This document shows, piece after piece, positions 18,286 through 26,320 of a DNA stretch of 42,662 nucleotides. Position 1 is the first letter of the stretch. Each line of letters begins with the position of its first letter. The position numbers and the translations under genes are program-made. Under the pieces are notes generated by a model. It was not told where the DNA came from, did no database searches, and worked only from the letters and a program-made list of their open reading frames with translations. This stretch comes from Candidatus Polarisedimenticolia bacterium (GTDB lineage: Bacteria > Acidobacteriota > Polarisedimenticolia > Gp22-AA2 > AA152), in the NCBI GenBank assembly GCA_036004685.1, contig DASYRE010000038.1, positions 1-42,662 of the forward strand. The letters run 5' to 3'.

Positions 18286-19193
18286 CGCTGAGGCCCCTCC
18301 CCAATCTTCCGGGAATAGTAGGTCATCGAATCATGAAGGTTGACCGGGACGGTCCACGAGAAGATCGATCTTCCCCACGACGCGGCCGAGAGCTTCCGGC
18401 GCAACGGGCCCACCGGCAGATAACGCTCCAGACGCTCCGCCACGTAGCCGACCGAAAAGTACCACGTGTAACGCTCCTGGCGCTCCAAGGACAGCCGCGC
18501 GCTTTGCAGCGCCGAGCGCATCGTCTTGCGGTTGAAGTAGCAGACGTGCGCGACTCGATAGTGCCACCACCTCCGGCCGAGCAGGCGGGCAGCCAGACTC
18601 GAGGAATCGGGCGTGGTCACCACCAAGATGCCGCCGGGGTTCAGCGCCGCCGCCAAATTCCGGAGAAGCCCGAGGGGATCGGTGACATGCTCGATAACGT
18701 CGATGAGGGTGAGGATGTCGAAACGACGCCCCTGCAGCGCGGGGTGCGGATAGGACCCCTGCAGAAGCTCCACGCCCTCGCGGGCAGAGGCGATTTTCAC
18801 GGCCCAGGAGCTCGGCTCGACCCCGGTGGCGTCCAGGCCCAGCTCTCGGGCCGCGCGGCACAGCAGGCCGATCCCCGCGCCCACGTCCAGAACGGTACGG
18901 GCTCCGGGCGCCATCCTGAGACAACGCCTCAGGATGCGCCTGAACGGACGAATCCGTCCCTCGCTTCCCGCGCTGTAATCCGGATCCTCCAATTCCGCAT
19001 AGAGGCGGACGAGCTCCGAGCTGGGAAGCGGATCCGCGAAACGGAAGCCGCAGGCCTGGCATTCGACGATCCGGGCGGTCCTTCCGTAATGCGAGTCCGA
19101 TATCCTGAGATCGCCGCTGCGGATCTCGCCTTCCACCGTGGAGGGAAGGAACTCCCTCGAGCGCTCCGATCCGCAAAGCCAGCACCTGCTCAC
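18282..19193 (-). CDS. SAM-dependent methyltransferase with N-terminal zinc ribbon
   Basis: 303 residues from a GTG at 19193 preceded by GGGAGGA. An N-terminal CxxC pair (SRCWLCGSE) and a second one (VECQACGFRF) form a probable zinc ribbon, followed by a class I Rossmann methyltransferase: VLDVGAGIGLLCRAA, GVEPS, LTLIDVIEHVTDP, NPGGILVVTTPD. This layout is common among methyltransferases in polysaccharide and surface-glycan clusters. It is the first gene of a three-gene minus-strand operon with ubiA (ATGA overlap) and the barrel protein. The acceptor is unknown; glycan or lipid-linked sugar methylation is inferred from context. Confidence 0.85.
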   Translation of the reverse strand: MSRCWLCGSERSREFLPSTVEGEIRSGDLRISDSHYGRTARIVECQACGFRFADPLPSSELVRLYAELEDPDYSAGSEGRIRPFRRILRRCLRMAPGARTVLDVGAGIGLLCRAARELGLDATGVEPSSWAVKIASAREGVELLQGSYPHPALQGRRFDILTLIDVIEHVTDPLGLLRNLAAALNPGGILVVTTPDSSSLAARLLGRRWWHYRVAHVCYFNRKTMRSALQSARLSLERQERYTWYFSVGYVAERLERYLPVGPLRRKLSAASWGRSIFSWTVPVNLHDSMTYYSRKIGEGPQR

Positions 19194-19226
19194 GCGTCCT
19201 CCCGGGCGCGGCGCATTATGCACCGT

Positions 19227-19256
19227 TTGATTCCCCCGCGCACCTGTTTCTATAAT
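19227..19256 (+). promoter_or_regulatory. Sigma-70-like promoter for the GT39-like gene
   Basis: TTGATT (19227-19232), 18-base spacer, consensus TATAAT (19251-19256), 49 bases before the ATG at 19306. It lies in the 112-base divergent region shared with the methyltransferase operon. On the opposite strand CATAAT (19220-19215) could be a weak -10 for that operon, with no convincing -35. Confidence 0.55.
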
Positions 19257-19305
19257 TCCGCGAAGTCCCGCCGGGCGGGCGAGCCACCCACGAGGCATTC
19301 GACCG

Positions 19306-20610
19306 ATGACGAGATCGGATAACACGTCCGCAGGCCGCCTGCTGCGCGCCTTCTATGTCGCGGCCTTAGTACTCTGCATTCTGCTTCGCGCGCTCTACGT
19401 GGTCATGTCCGATGCCTCCAGCCTCTACACCCAGTGGTCCACGGCCAGAGATGCGGAGGTCTACGATCGATTCGGCTGGAATCTCGCCGTTCACGGAACT
19501 CTCGGAGTCGGAAATCAGCCCAGTGGATTCGCCATGCCCGCCTACCCTCTTTTTCTGGCGGCGATCTACCGCGTCGCGGGCCACCTTCCCGGAGCGGCGC
19601 GCTGGATTCAGATCCTTCTCGGCGTCGTCACGATCGTCGCGCTGGGCCAGTTCGCCCGGATCCTGGGAGGCCCTCGCGCCAGGGCGCTCGCCGTGGCCAT
19701 CGGCGCGGTCTATCCGTTCTTCATCTATTTCACCGGGGAAATCCTGACCGAGACCCTCTTCCTGGCCGCGTTCTCCGGAATGATTCTGACCGCCGCACGT
19801 CTGGGGGAGCGCGGACGCCTCCTCGACGGCGTCTTTCACGGATTGTGCCTTGCCCTGGCCTTCCTGACTCGCCCGGTCGGCCTTTTCCTGGAGCCGGCGG
19901 CACTCATCCTGGCCCGGCCGTGGAGCCCGGTGAACCGCCGATCCCGACTCGCCGGATTGGGGATCGGCTTCCTGCTCTTCGGCCTGGCCTGGGGGGGCTG
20001 GATTGCGCGCAACCGATCGGCGCTCGGCGAGACGGTTCTGCTCGATACGCACTCCGGCATGGCGCTATATCTGGGCCACCTCGAGTCGATCGGGGTGAGC
20101 CAGGAGGAAATCGGGCACCGACTCTGGTATGGGCACAGGGACATTGCTCGGGGCACTCTGCCGGGAGGCCCTGCCGGCGAGCTCGAGGCGAACCGGCGGG
20201 CCGGTGAGCTCGCGCGGCAGAGCATTCGCGCCGATCCCGGTCGGTTCCTGCGCAGCGTCGCCCGCAACATCGCGAGGATTTGGCTGCACCTCGACTTTTC
20301 CGAGGTGGGCTCTCCGACCGGCACGGTGGGGCTCGCGACCTTCGTGGGATGGGCCTCCTATGCGCCGGTCCTATTTCTGGCCGGCGCCGGCCTGGTTCGG
20401 CTGAGGCGCCTCCGGAGCCACGCTTTCACGGCGATCTTGGCGCTCTTCGCCACCAGCTCGCTGATACACGGAATCTTCATCGGCGGCCAGCGTTACCGGG
20501 TGGGGACCGTGGATCCCCTCCTGATCGTCCTCGCCGCCGTGGCGCTCGACGAGTGGCTCGGGCGATTTCCGCGAATCCGCCGATTGACTGGCGCGGAGAA
20601 CCCCTCCTAA
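19306..20610 (+). CDS. GT39-like (dolichyl-phosphate-mannose-protein mannosyltransferase family) membrane glycosyltransferase
   Basis: 434 residues with some ten to twelve hydrophobic segments. The first extracytoplasmic loop carries TARDAEVYDRFGWNLAVHG, matching the acidic-residue loop of GT-C enzymes of the PMT/ArnT group, followed by FAMPAYPLFLAAIYR. Such enzymes take sugars from polyprenyl-phosphate donors on the periplasmic side and place them on proteins, lipids or glycans. The ATG at 19306 follows a promoter at 19227-19256. The C-terminal half is shorter than in ArnT, with no large periplasmic domain. A polyprenyl-phosphate sugar made by the GT2 or UbiA enzymes of this window would be a suitable donor, which is inference. 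Confidence 0.75.
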   Translation: MTRSDNTSAGRLLRAFYVAALVLCILLRALYVVMSDASSLYTQWSTARDAEVYDRFGWNLAVHGTLGVGNQPSGFAMPAYPLFLAAIYRVAGHLPGAARWIQILLGVVTIVALGQFARILGGPRARALAVAIGAVYPFFIYFTGEILTETLFLAAFSGMILTAARLGERGRLLDGVFHGLCLALAFLTRPVGLFLEPAALILARPWSPVNRRSRLAGLGIGFLLFGLAWGGWIARNRSALGETVLLDTHSGMALYLGHLESIGVSQEEIGHRLWYGHRDIARGTLPGGPAGELEANRRAGELARQSIRADPGRFLRSVARNIARIWLHLDFSEVGSPTGTVGLATFVGWASYAPVLFLAGAGLVRLRRLRSHAFTAILALFATSSLIHGIFIGGQRYRVGTVDPLLIVLAAVALDEWLGRFPRIRRLTGAENPS

Positions 20611-20642
20611 TATCGGCTCGGTTCCGGTTTCATGGAGGACTT

Positions 20643-21461
20643 TTGGGCAACCCGGCCTTGACCCCCACGCCGATGGTCACCTTGACCACCGATTTTGGAG
20701 ACCGGGATCATTACGTCGCCTCCATGAAGGGGGCTCTCCTCTCGCTGAACCCTTCGCTGAAAATCATCGATATCACGCACCAGATCGCGCCGCACCAGAT
20801 CGCCGAGGCGGCGTTCACTTTGGGCTGCGCCGTGCCGACGTTTCCGGACGGAACCATCCATATCGTGGTCGTGGATCCCGGCGTCGGAACCCGGCGCCGC
20901 CTCCTTCTCGCGAGCACCGAGCGTCATTACTTCCTGGCCCCCGACAACGGAACGCTCGGGCTGGTTTTCGACGCCGAGCCGGCCCTCCAGGTGGTGCAAC
21001 TCACCCAGGCCCGCTATTTCCGCCAGGACGTCAGTTCCACCTTCCACGGCCGGGACATTCTCGCCCCGGTGGCCGCTCACCTTTCCCTCGGCACCGACAT
21101 GAGCCAGTTCGGCGATCCGGTCCAGGATTGGATGCCTTGCGCCTTCTCCGCTCCGGTCGGCCCGGTCGCGGGTAGGCTGGGGCTCAAGGTTCTGGCCGTG
21201 GACCGGTTCGGAAACGTGATTCTCAACCTCAAGCGGCGCGCCTACCGGGAGGCGGGGGGAAGACCCGCGCCCGGGGCCCTCACGCTGGAAATCGGCGGGC
21301 GGACCATCCGGCGCCTCCTCCTCACCTACGACGAGGCGGACGACGGCGAGCCGTTCGCGCTTTTCAACAGCTGCGACTATCTTGAAATCGCCGCCCGCCA
21401 AGGCTCGGCGGCGGCCGTTCTCGGAGTGCTCGCCGGGCATCCCGCCACTGTCGTGCTTTGA
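20643..21461 (+). CDS. SAM hydroxide adenosyltransferase (DUF62, SAM-dependent chlorinase/fluorinase family)
   Basis: 272 residues. It hydrolyses S-adenosylmethionine to adenosine and methionine in characterised family members. Motifs are TLTTDFGDRDHYVASMKG near the N-terminus, IVVVDPGVGTRRR, APDNGTLG, STFHGRDILAPVAAHL and VDRFGNVILNL, covering the SAM-binding trimer-interface residues and the Asp-Arg-His set. It lacks features of the halogenase loop as far as can be judged by eye. I chose the TTG at 20643 because GGAGGA lies just upstream. The ATG at 20673, where most homologues begin, has no ribosome site. It follows the GT39-like gene by 32 bases. Confidence 0.88.
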   Translation: MGNPALTPTPMVTLTTDFGDRDHYVASMKGALLSLNPSLKIIDITHQIAPHQIAEAAFTLGCAVPTFPDGTIHIVVVDPGVGTRRRLLLASTERHYFLAPDNGTLGLVFDAEPALQVVQLTQARYFRQDVSSTFHGRDILAPVAAHLSLGTDMSQFGDPVQDWMPCAFSAPVGPVAGRLGLKVLAVDRFGNVILNLKRRAYREAGGRPAPGALTLEIGGRTIRRLLLTYDEADDGEPFALFNSCDYLEIAARQGSAAAVLGVLAGHPATVVL

Positions 21462-21475
21462 CGCCTCGATGTCGG

Positions 21476-21504
21476 TTGTGACGCCGCGGACGCTCGGGTA
21501 GAAT
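21476..21504 (+). promoter_or_regulatory. Sigma-70-like promoter for thiolase-gcdH
   Basis: TTGTGA (21476-21481), 17-base spacer, TAGAAT (21499-21504), about 100 bases before the thiolase start. The remaining leader has no other feature I can support. Confidence 0.5.
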
Positions 21505-21607
21505 CGCTTCCTCTGACTGCCTACGCCGATCTCGGCGGCGAACAGGCCGTTCGCGCTCCTCCCGGGAAAGATCAAGGAACGCGGCGGCGCGACGGATCGA
21601 GGCCGGA

Positions 21608-22810
21608 TTGACTCCAGTCTATCTTCGCGGAGCCGTGCGCACGCCGATCGGGCGCTTTGGGGGCGCTCTTTCTTCCCTGACCGCGCCCGAGCTTGGTGGA
21701 AAAGCGGCGGCGGAAGCGATCTCGCGGGCTGGCGTCCGACCCGAGGAGATCGGAGAGACGATCTTCGGGTGCGCGCGCCAGGCCGGTGTCGGGCCGAATC
21801 CCGGCCGACAAGTCTCAAGGCTGGCGGGCGTCCCCGACTCGGTTCCCGCCTTCACCGTGAACCAGGCTTGCGCCTCGGGGATGAAAGCCGTCCTTCTCGC
21901 CGCCCAGGCGGTGCTGCTCGGTGAGGCCGACACCCTCCTGGCGGGAGGCACCGAGAGCATGAGCCGGGTCCCCTACCTGCTTCCGGGAGCTCGCTTCGGC
22001 ATGCGCATGGGGCGCCAGGAGCTCGTCGACGGCATGTTCCGCGACGGATTTTTTTGTCCGCTGTGCGGCGAGCTGATGGGCGAAACCGCGGAGGCCCTCG
22101 CCCGGGATTATGGCATCGGCCGGCAGGAGCAGGATCGCTTTGCCGCCGAAAGCCAGCGACGCTGCCAGGAGGCGCGCGACCAGGGATTGTTCCGCGACGA
22201 GATCGCCCCGGTGGAAGTTCCGGGACCACGAGGCATCGTCCTCGTCGAAGCCGACGAGCATCCGCGGGTCGGAATCACCGAAGCTTCTCTCGCGAAGCTC
22301 CCGCCTGTTTTTGCTCCCGAAGGCAGCGTGACCGCGGGCTCCTCGTCGGGGATCACCGACGGCGCCGCGGCGCTGATCGTGTCCTCCTCGCCCGGAAGCG
22401 CGGCAGATCGAGGGCCGGTCGTGCGATTGTCAGCCTGGGCGAGCGCCGGCGTGGATCCGCGGCGGATGGGAATCGGACCCGTCCCGGCGGTGCGGCGGCT
22501 CTTGCAGCGCGCTTCGCTCTCCATCGACCAAATCGACGTGGTGGAAATCAACGAGGCCTTCGCCGCCCAGGTCCTCGCCTGCCAGCGCGAGCTCCGGATC
22601 GATCCGTCGCGCCTGAATCCGCGTGGCGGCGCCATTGCCCTGGGGCATCCCATCGGGTGCAGCGGCGCGCGACTCCTCGTGACCCTGTCCCACGAAATGA
22701 CCCGACGGGACGCCCGCTATGGCATCGCCTCTCTCTGCGTGAGCGGAGGCATGGGAGTGGCGGCGCTTCTCGAGCGCGCCGCCTCAGACCGGCGTCCCGG
22801 AGACGCGTGA
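21608..22810 (+). CDS. Acetyl-CoA C-acyltransferase (thiolase)
   Basis: 400 residues of the thiolase II family. The catalytic triad is visible: nucleophile C88 in NQACASGMKAV, H347 in ALGHPIGCSGAR, and C377 in SLCVSGGMG. It makes or cleaves acetoacetyl-CoA or longer 3-ketoacyl-CoA. The start is a TTG at 21608 with GAGG at five-base spacing. The stop overlaps the glutaryl-CoA dehydrogenase start by one base (TGATG), so the two are likely coupled. Together they could act at the ends of glutaryl-CoA degradation: glutaryl-CoA to crotonyl-CoA, then acetoacetyl-CoA to acetyl-CoA. Chain-length preference is not readable. Confidence 0.93.
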   Translation: MTPVYLRGAVRTPIGRFGGALSSLTAPELGGKAAAEAISRAGVRPEEIGETIFGCARQAGVGPNPGRQVSRLAGVPDSVPAFTVNQACASGMKAVLLAAQAVLLGEADTLLAGGTESMSRVPYLLPGARFGMRMGRQELVDGMFRDGFFCPLCGELMGETAEALARDYGIGRQEQDRFAAESQRRCQEARDQGLFRDEIAPVEVPGPRGIVLVEADEHPRVGITEASLAKLPPVFAPEGSVTAGSSSGITDGAAALIVSSSPGSAADRGPVVRLSAWASAGVDPRRMGIGPVPAVRRLLQRASLSIDQIDVVEINEAFAAQVLACQRELRIDPSRLNPRGGAIALGHPIGCSGARLLVTLSHEMTRRDARYGIASLCVSGGMGVAALLERAASDRRPGDA

Positions 22811-23973
22811 TGCCGTTCAAAGCCCTTGACTACTACGACGTCGAGTCCCTCCTCACCGAGGAGGAGCGCCTGATTCGGGACACGGTCCGGGGGTTCGTGT
22901 CCGATCAGGTGATGCCCCGCATCGAGAAGCACTATCGGGATGGGACGTTTCCCGTCGAGCTGATCCCCGGGCTCGCGGAGCTGGGAACGCTCGGGGCCAC
23001 GCTCGAGGGATATGAATGCGCCGGCCTCGGACCCGTGGCGTACGGCCTGATCATGCGGGAGCTGGAGCGGGGAGATTCTGGGCTCCGGAGCTTCGTGTCG
23101 GTGCAGGGCGGCCTGGTCATGTTTCCCTTGCACGCCTTCGGCTCGGAGGCGCAAAAAGAGAGATGGCTTCCCGCCATGGCCCGGGGGGAGAAGATCGGCT
23201 GCTTCGGCCTGACCGAGCCGGACTATGGATCGAACCCGGCTGGAATGTTGACCCGCGCCGTGAAGCGGAACGACCGCTACGTGCTGAACGGCACGAAAGC
23301 CTGGATCACGAACGGGACCCTGGCCGATCTCGCCGTCGTCTGGGCGAAGCTCGACGGCGAGATCGGCGCCTTCCTCGTGGAGAAAGGGACGCCCGGATTC
23401 AGCGCCCGGGACCACGAGGGCAAGTTCTCGCTCAGAGCCTCGGTGACGTCCGAGCTGGCCCTGCAGGATTGTGCCATTCCCCTCGAGAACCGGCTCGAGG
23501 GAGCCCAGGGCCTGAAGGCGGCGCTCGCCTGCCTGAATCAGGCCCGGTACGGCATCGCCTGGGGAGTCGTCGGATCCGCCATGGCGGTCTTCGACGAAGC
23601 CCTGGAATACGCCAAGACGCGCATCGTCTTCGGCAAACCGGTGGCGGGTCACCAGCTCCAGCAGCGCAAGCTGGTCTGGATGGCCACAGAGATCACCAAG
23701 GCGCAGCTTCTCTGTCTTCAGCTGGGCCGGCTGAAGGAGCGCGGTCGCGCCACTCCACAGCAAGTGTCCATGGCCAAAATGAACAACTGCTCGATGGCGC
23801 GGGAATGTGCCCGCCTGGGTCGGGAGATTCTGGGTGCCAGCGGCATCACCGACGAGTACCAGGTCGGCCGCCACCTCTGCAACATCGAATCGGTCTATAC
23901 CTACGAAGGAACCCACGACATCCACACCCTGATCGTGGGCCAGGATCTCACCGAGCTCAGCGCCTTCTCCTAG
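22810..23973 (+). CDS. gcdH: Glutaryl-CoA dehydrogenase
   Basis: 387 residues, a normal length. This FAD enzyme oxidatively decarboxylates glutaryl-CoA to crotonyl-CoA in lysine, tryptophan and aromatic breakdown. The catalytic base is E366 in TYEGTHDIHTLI. CFGLTEPDYGSNP, NGTKAWITNG, LRSFVSVQGGLVM (with the Arg that binds the glutaryl carboxylate in known enzymes) and ARYGIAWGVVGSA closely match the human and bacterial GCDH family rather than short-chain acyl-CoA dehydrogenases. The ATG at 22810 overlaps the thiolase stop. No electron-transfer flavoprotein or enoyl-CoA hydratase gene is in the window. Confidence 0.93.
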   Translation: MPFKALDYYDVESLLTEEERLIRDTVRGFVSDQVMPRIEKHYRDGTFPVELIPGLAELGTLGATLEGYECAGLGPVAYGLIMRELERGDSGLRSFVSVQGGLVMFPLHAFGSEAQKERWLPAMARGEKIGCFGLTEPDYGSNPAGMLTRAVKRNDRYVLNGTKAWITNGTLADLAVVWAKLDGEIGAFLVEKGTPGFSARDHEGKFSLRASVTSELALQDCAIPLENRLEGAQGLKAALACLNQARYGIAWGVVGSAMAVFDEALEYAKTRIVFGKPVAGHQLQQRKLVWMATEITKAQLLCLQLGRLKERGRATPQQVSMAKMNNCSMARECARLGREILGASGITDEYQVGRHLCNIESVYTYEGTHDIHTLIVGQDLTELSAFS

Positions 23974-24009
23974 CTCGGCCGACCGGGCGATCTCTCTTCC
24001 GGCCGAGCT
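23972..24009. terminator. Hairpin between convergent genes, possible bidirectional terminator
   Basis: A perfect 10-base inverted repeat, AGCTCGGCCG (23972-23981) and CGGCCGAGCT (24000-24009), with an 18-base loop, fills most of the 47-base gap between gcdH and the convergent methyltransferase. Neither side has a T-tract, so intrinsic termination is uncertain. Confidence 0.35.
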
Positions 24010-24020
24010 TGGCCTGAGAT

Positions 24021-24950
24021 TCAGCGGGGACGGCGTCCACTGACGGCGATCGCCCAGTCATGAACGCGAATTTCCACGAGACCCGCCTCCTCGAACCAGC
24101 CGAACACTTCCGGAAATGTGTGCTTGAACTGGAATCGCGGTGAGTACCAGTCGTAGGTGCCCAGCACCACCGATTGCCACGGTCCGCCGCCCGCGACTCG
24201 GACGACGCGAAAAGGAATGCCGAGGACCGGAATGCTCTGCAGGGCGTCGAGAGGGACCGCCAGATGGCATAAGGCGTAAAGAAGATGAGGAGGCAGGTGG
24301 ACGGTGATTTTTCGCAGCAAGTCCGACGCCGCATAGCCATACCGCCCGTACGCCGAATAGACCCAGATGGCGATGAGCCCTCCCGGACGGACCAAGCGGG
24401 TCAGACGAAGAAAAGCCTCCCGTGTGTTGCTCGTGTGATGCAGGACCCCCATGCTGAATACCGCATCGAACGAAGCGTCGGCCAAAGGAGGGACGAGGAT
24501 GTTGCCTCGCACGAAGTGCGGGCGGGGCAGCTCCGGACTCCGTTTCGCCGCGACCCAGACACCTTCGCTCATGTCCAGGCCCACGGCCTCCGCTCCATGC
24601 TCGGCCATCAGGAGGCTGAAGGCGCCGCTGCCGCATCCCGCGTCGAGCACGCGCTTTCCGGCCAGGCGGTCCGGAGCAACCCCGATCGTTGCGAGAAACG
24701 AGCTGTTGACCTCGCGAGCCAGGCGGTTGTCCAGGGGGGAGTTCTCGCGGAACTGCCATTGGTAGGAGAAGCTCTTGACGTAGGTTTCCGGGAGGAACTC
24801 CGGGATGCCCTGTCGCACCGGATAGACGGCGCCGCACTCGCAGGCGAGCTGCCCCTCCACGATCTCGCCCGACATTTCCTGGCTGGCGGAGGCTCGCAAT
24901 CCGTGCCCGCAGCGGACACAGGCGAGGAACGACAACGCACTGTACTTCAA
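24021..24950 (-). CDS. SAM-dependent methyltransferase with Trm112-like zinc domain
   Basis: 309 residues. An N-terminal Trm112/YcaR-like zinc domain (C11, C14, C37, C39; CVRCGHGL and CECGAVYPV) is fused to a class I methyltransferase with VLDAGCGSGAFSLL (101-114), GLDMSEG, FDAVFSMGVLHHTSN and RPGGLIAIWVYS. HHTSN and the long hydrophobic HLPPHLLYALCHLAVPL insertion are typical of methyltransferases acting on lipids or surface glycans, but the substrate is not identifiable. The start is a TTG at 24950 with AAGGAG at six-base spacing. It stands alone on its strand, divergent from the DUF4388 gene and convergent with gcdH. Confidence 0.85.
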   Translation of the reverse strand: MKYSALSFLACVRCGHGLRASASQEMSGEIVEGQLACECGAVYPVRQGIPEFLPETYVKSFSYQWQFRENSPLDNRLAREVNSSFLATIGVAPDRLAGKRVLDAGCGSGAFSLLMAEHGAEAVGLDMSEGVWVAAKRSPELPRPHFVRGNILVPPLADASFDAVFSMGVLHHTSNTREAFLRLTRLVRPGGLIAIWVYSAYGRYGYAASDLLRKITVHLPPHLLYALCHLAVPLDALQSIPVLGIPFRVVRVAGGGPWQSVVLGTYDWYSPRFQFKHTFPEVFGWFEEAGLVEIRVHDWAIAVSGRRPR

Positions 24951-25037
24951 GGAATTCTCCTTTCCTAGCGGGGTTTTAACTTAGCACAATCTCGCTCCGG
25001 GCGCAGCCTTCCCGGCGGCGCGGCGTTTCGGCGCGGG

Positions 25038-25067
25038 TTGAATTCCCCCGCATCGCGATGCTATATT
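25038..25067 (+). promoter_or_regulatory. Sigma-70-like promoter for the DUF4388 gene
   Basis: TTGAAT (25038-25043), 18-base spacer, TATATT (25062-25067), 45 bases before the TTG start at 25112. It lies in the 161-base divergent region shared with the methyltransferase at 24950. Confidence 0.5.
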
Positions 25068-25111
25068 CCGGGCTCGATCGGCGCCGACGGCCCGCCGCAT
25101 GTGGAGCGCGC

Positions 25112-26242
25112 TTGCCTTCCCAGTCTGGACTCACCGGAAACCTCCGGACGATGCCGCTTCCCGATCTCCTGCAATGGCTCGGGCAGGGGCGCAAGACCGG
25201 GACGCTGGTCCTCCAGCGGGATTCGGCCAAGAAGCGCCTCTTCGTGGTCGACGGAAACATCGTGTCTTCCGGCTCGAACGATCCGCGCGAGTTCCTCGGA
25301 CAAATCCTGGTGAGTCAGCAGCTCCTCACCGAGGCCCAGCTGAAGGAAGCCTTCGACCTGCAAGAGAAGAGCCGGGTCATGCTGGGCCGCGTGGTGGTGC
25401 AGAAAGGATGGATTCCCGAAGAGGTGGTGGTCCAGGCCCTGAAGCGCAAGACGGAGGAGACGCTCTACAGCCTCTTCCTGTGGCCCGATGGCGAATTCGC
25501 GTTCGAGCAGGGGGCCGTGCGCGAGATGGACTCGATTCCCATCTGCCTCAAGGTCGAGGAGGTGCTGCTCGAGGGTCTGCGCCGCTACGATCTGGCCCAG
25601 CGGATCCGGAAAGCCTTCCCGAGCACCGCCGTCGTCCTGTCCCGCACCGAAACCCAGCCGCCCGCCGACCTCCTCGTGAACCTGTTCGCCAAGCGGGCGC
25701 TCGAGCTCGTCGACGGAAGCCGCTCGATCCGGGAGATCAGCCTGGAGCTTCACGCTCCGGAATTCACGGTGAGCTATTTTCTGCTCTCGGCGCTGGAGCG
25801 CGGCTACGTGCGCATCGCCGAGCAGGGACCCGCGGCCCCGGGATCGCCGCCCGACCGGTCGCACGCGGACGGGCTCCGCCAGGCGAAGGAGCTGCTGCGC
25901 TCGGGGGCCTTCGAAGAGGCGCTGGCGATTTTGGACCGGATGGCGGGTCCGGTGGAGAGGACGTCGGAGGTGAACGAGCTCACCAAGACCGCGGAGCTGA
26001 ACCTGGTCGATCGCCTGTATCGGGGGCCGCTGCCCGCCAAGCGGGTGCCCACTCTCGCGCGGCCCCTCGAGTCGCTCCTGGGCGAGGCGCTCACTCCGGA
26101 AGAGGTCTTCCTGGTGAGCCGAATCAACGGATCATGGGATCTCAAGTCGATCGTGAGCATCTCGCCGCTTCGCGAGGTCGACGCCCTGAGGGTCCTGAAG
26201 CGGCTGAAAGAGCGCGGCATCATCTCCTTGAAAGAGCCCTAG
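25112..26242 (+). CDS. DUF4388 (PATAN-type) protein with MshEN/T2SSE-N-like region
   Basis: 376 residues from a TTG at 25112 with GGAG at five-base spacing. Residues 5-62 form a DUF4388 domain (LTGNLRTMPLPDLLQWLGQG, KTGTLVLQR, LFVVDGNIVSSGS). Residues about 61-125 resemble the N-terminal domain of GspE/PilB ATPases, a c-di-GMP-binding MshEN-like fold in some proteins (FLGQILVSQQLLTEAQLKEA, LGRVVVQKGWIPEEVVVQAL). Two later segments (LVDGSRSIREISLEL and INGSWDLKSIVSIS) look like repeats of one short helical module. No membrane segment or enzymatic motif is seen. DUF4388 proteins are linked to motility and two-component signalling in several phyla. A regulatory role is inferred. Confidence 0.78.
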   Translation: MPSQSGLTGNLRTMPLPDLLQWLGQGRKTGTLVLQRDSAKKRLFVVDGNIVSSGSNDPREFLGQILVSQQLLTEAQLKEAFDLQEKSRVMLGRVVVQKGWIPEEVVVQALKRKTEETLYSLFLWPDGEFAFEQGAVREMDSIPICLKVEEVLLEGLRRYDLAQRIRKAFPSTAVVLSRTETQPPADLLVNLFAKRALELVDGSRSIREISLELHAPEFTVSYFLLSALERGYVRIAEQGPAAPGSPPDRSHADGLRQAKELLRSGAFEEALAILDRMAGPVERTSEVNELTKTAELNLVDRLYRGPLPAKRVPTLARPLESLLGEALTPEEVFLVSRINGSWDLKSIVSISPLREVDALRVLKRLKERGIISLKEP

Positions 26243-26320
26243 GCGGCGTCTTTCCACGTCCTTCCATGAACGCCTGCATGCCGGACCGTCGGCTTCGCTC
26301 GGCACCGCGGCCGGAGCCTC

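Noticed and set aside
17336-18304. Upstream continuation of the barrel frame giving a 1454-residue protein
   Set aside because: The extension overlaps the ubiA gene in another frame and has no recognisable sequence. A signal peptide begins near 17251.
20280-20642. N-terminal extension of the SAM hydroxide adenosyltransferase frame
   Set aside because: It lies within the GT39-like gene and is not conserved; a Shine-Dalgarno supports the TTG at 20643.
22054-22809. N-terminal extension of the gcdH frame by 252 codons
   Set aside because: It overlaps the thiolase and is Arg/Gly/Pro-rich; the ATG at 22810 matches the family start and the TGATG junction.
26243-26320. 78-base gap between convergent DUF4388 and CDF genes as a terminator
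   Set aside because: GC-rich with some imperfect pairing but no strong hairpin or T-tract.
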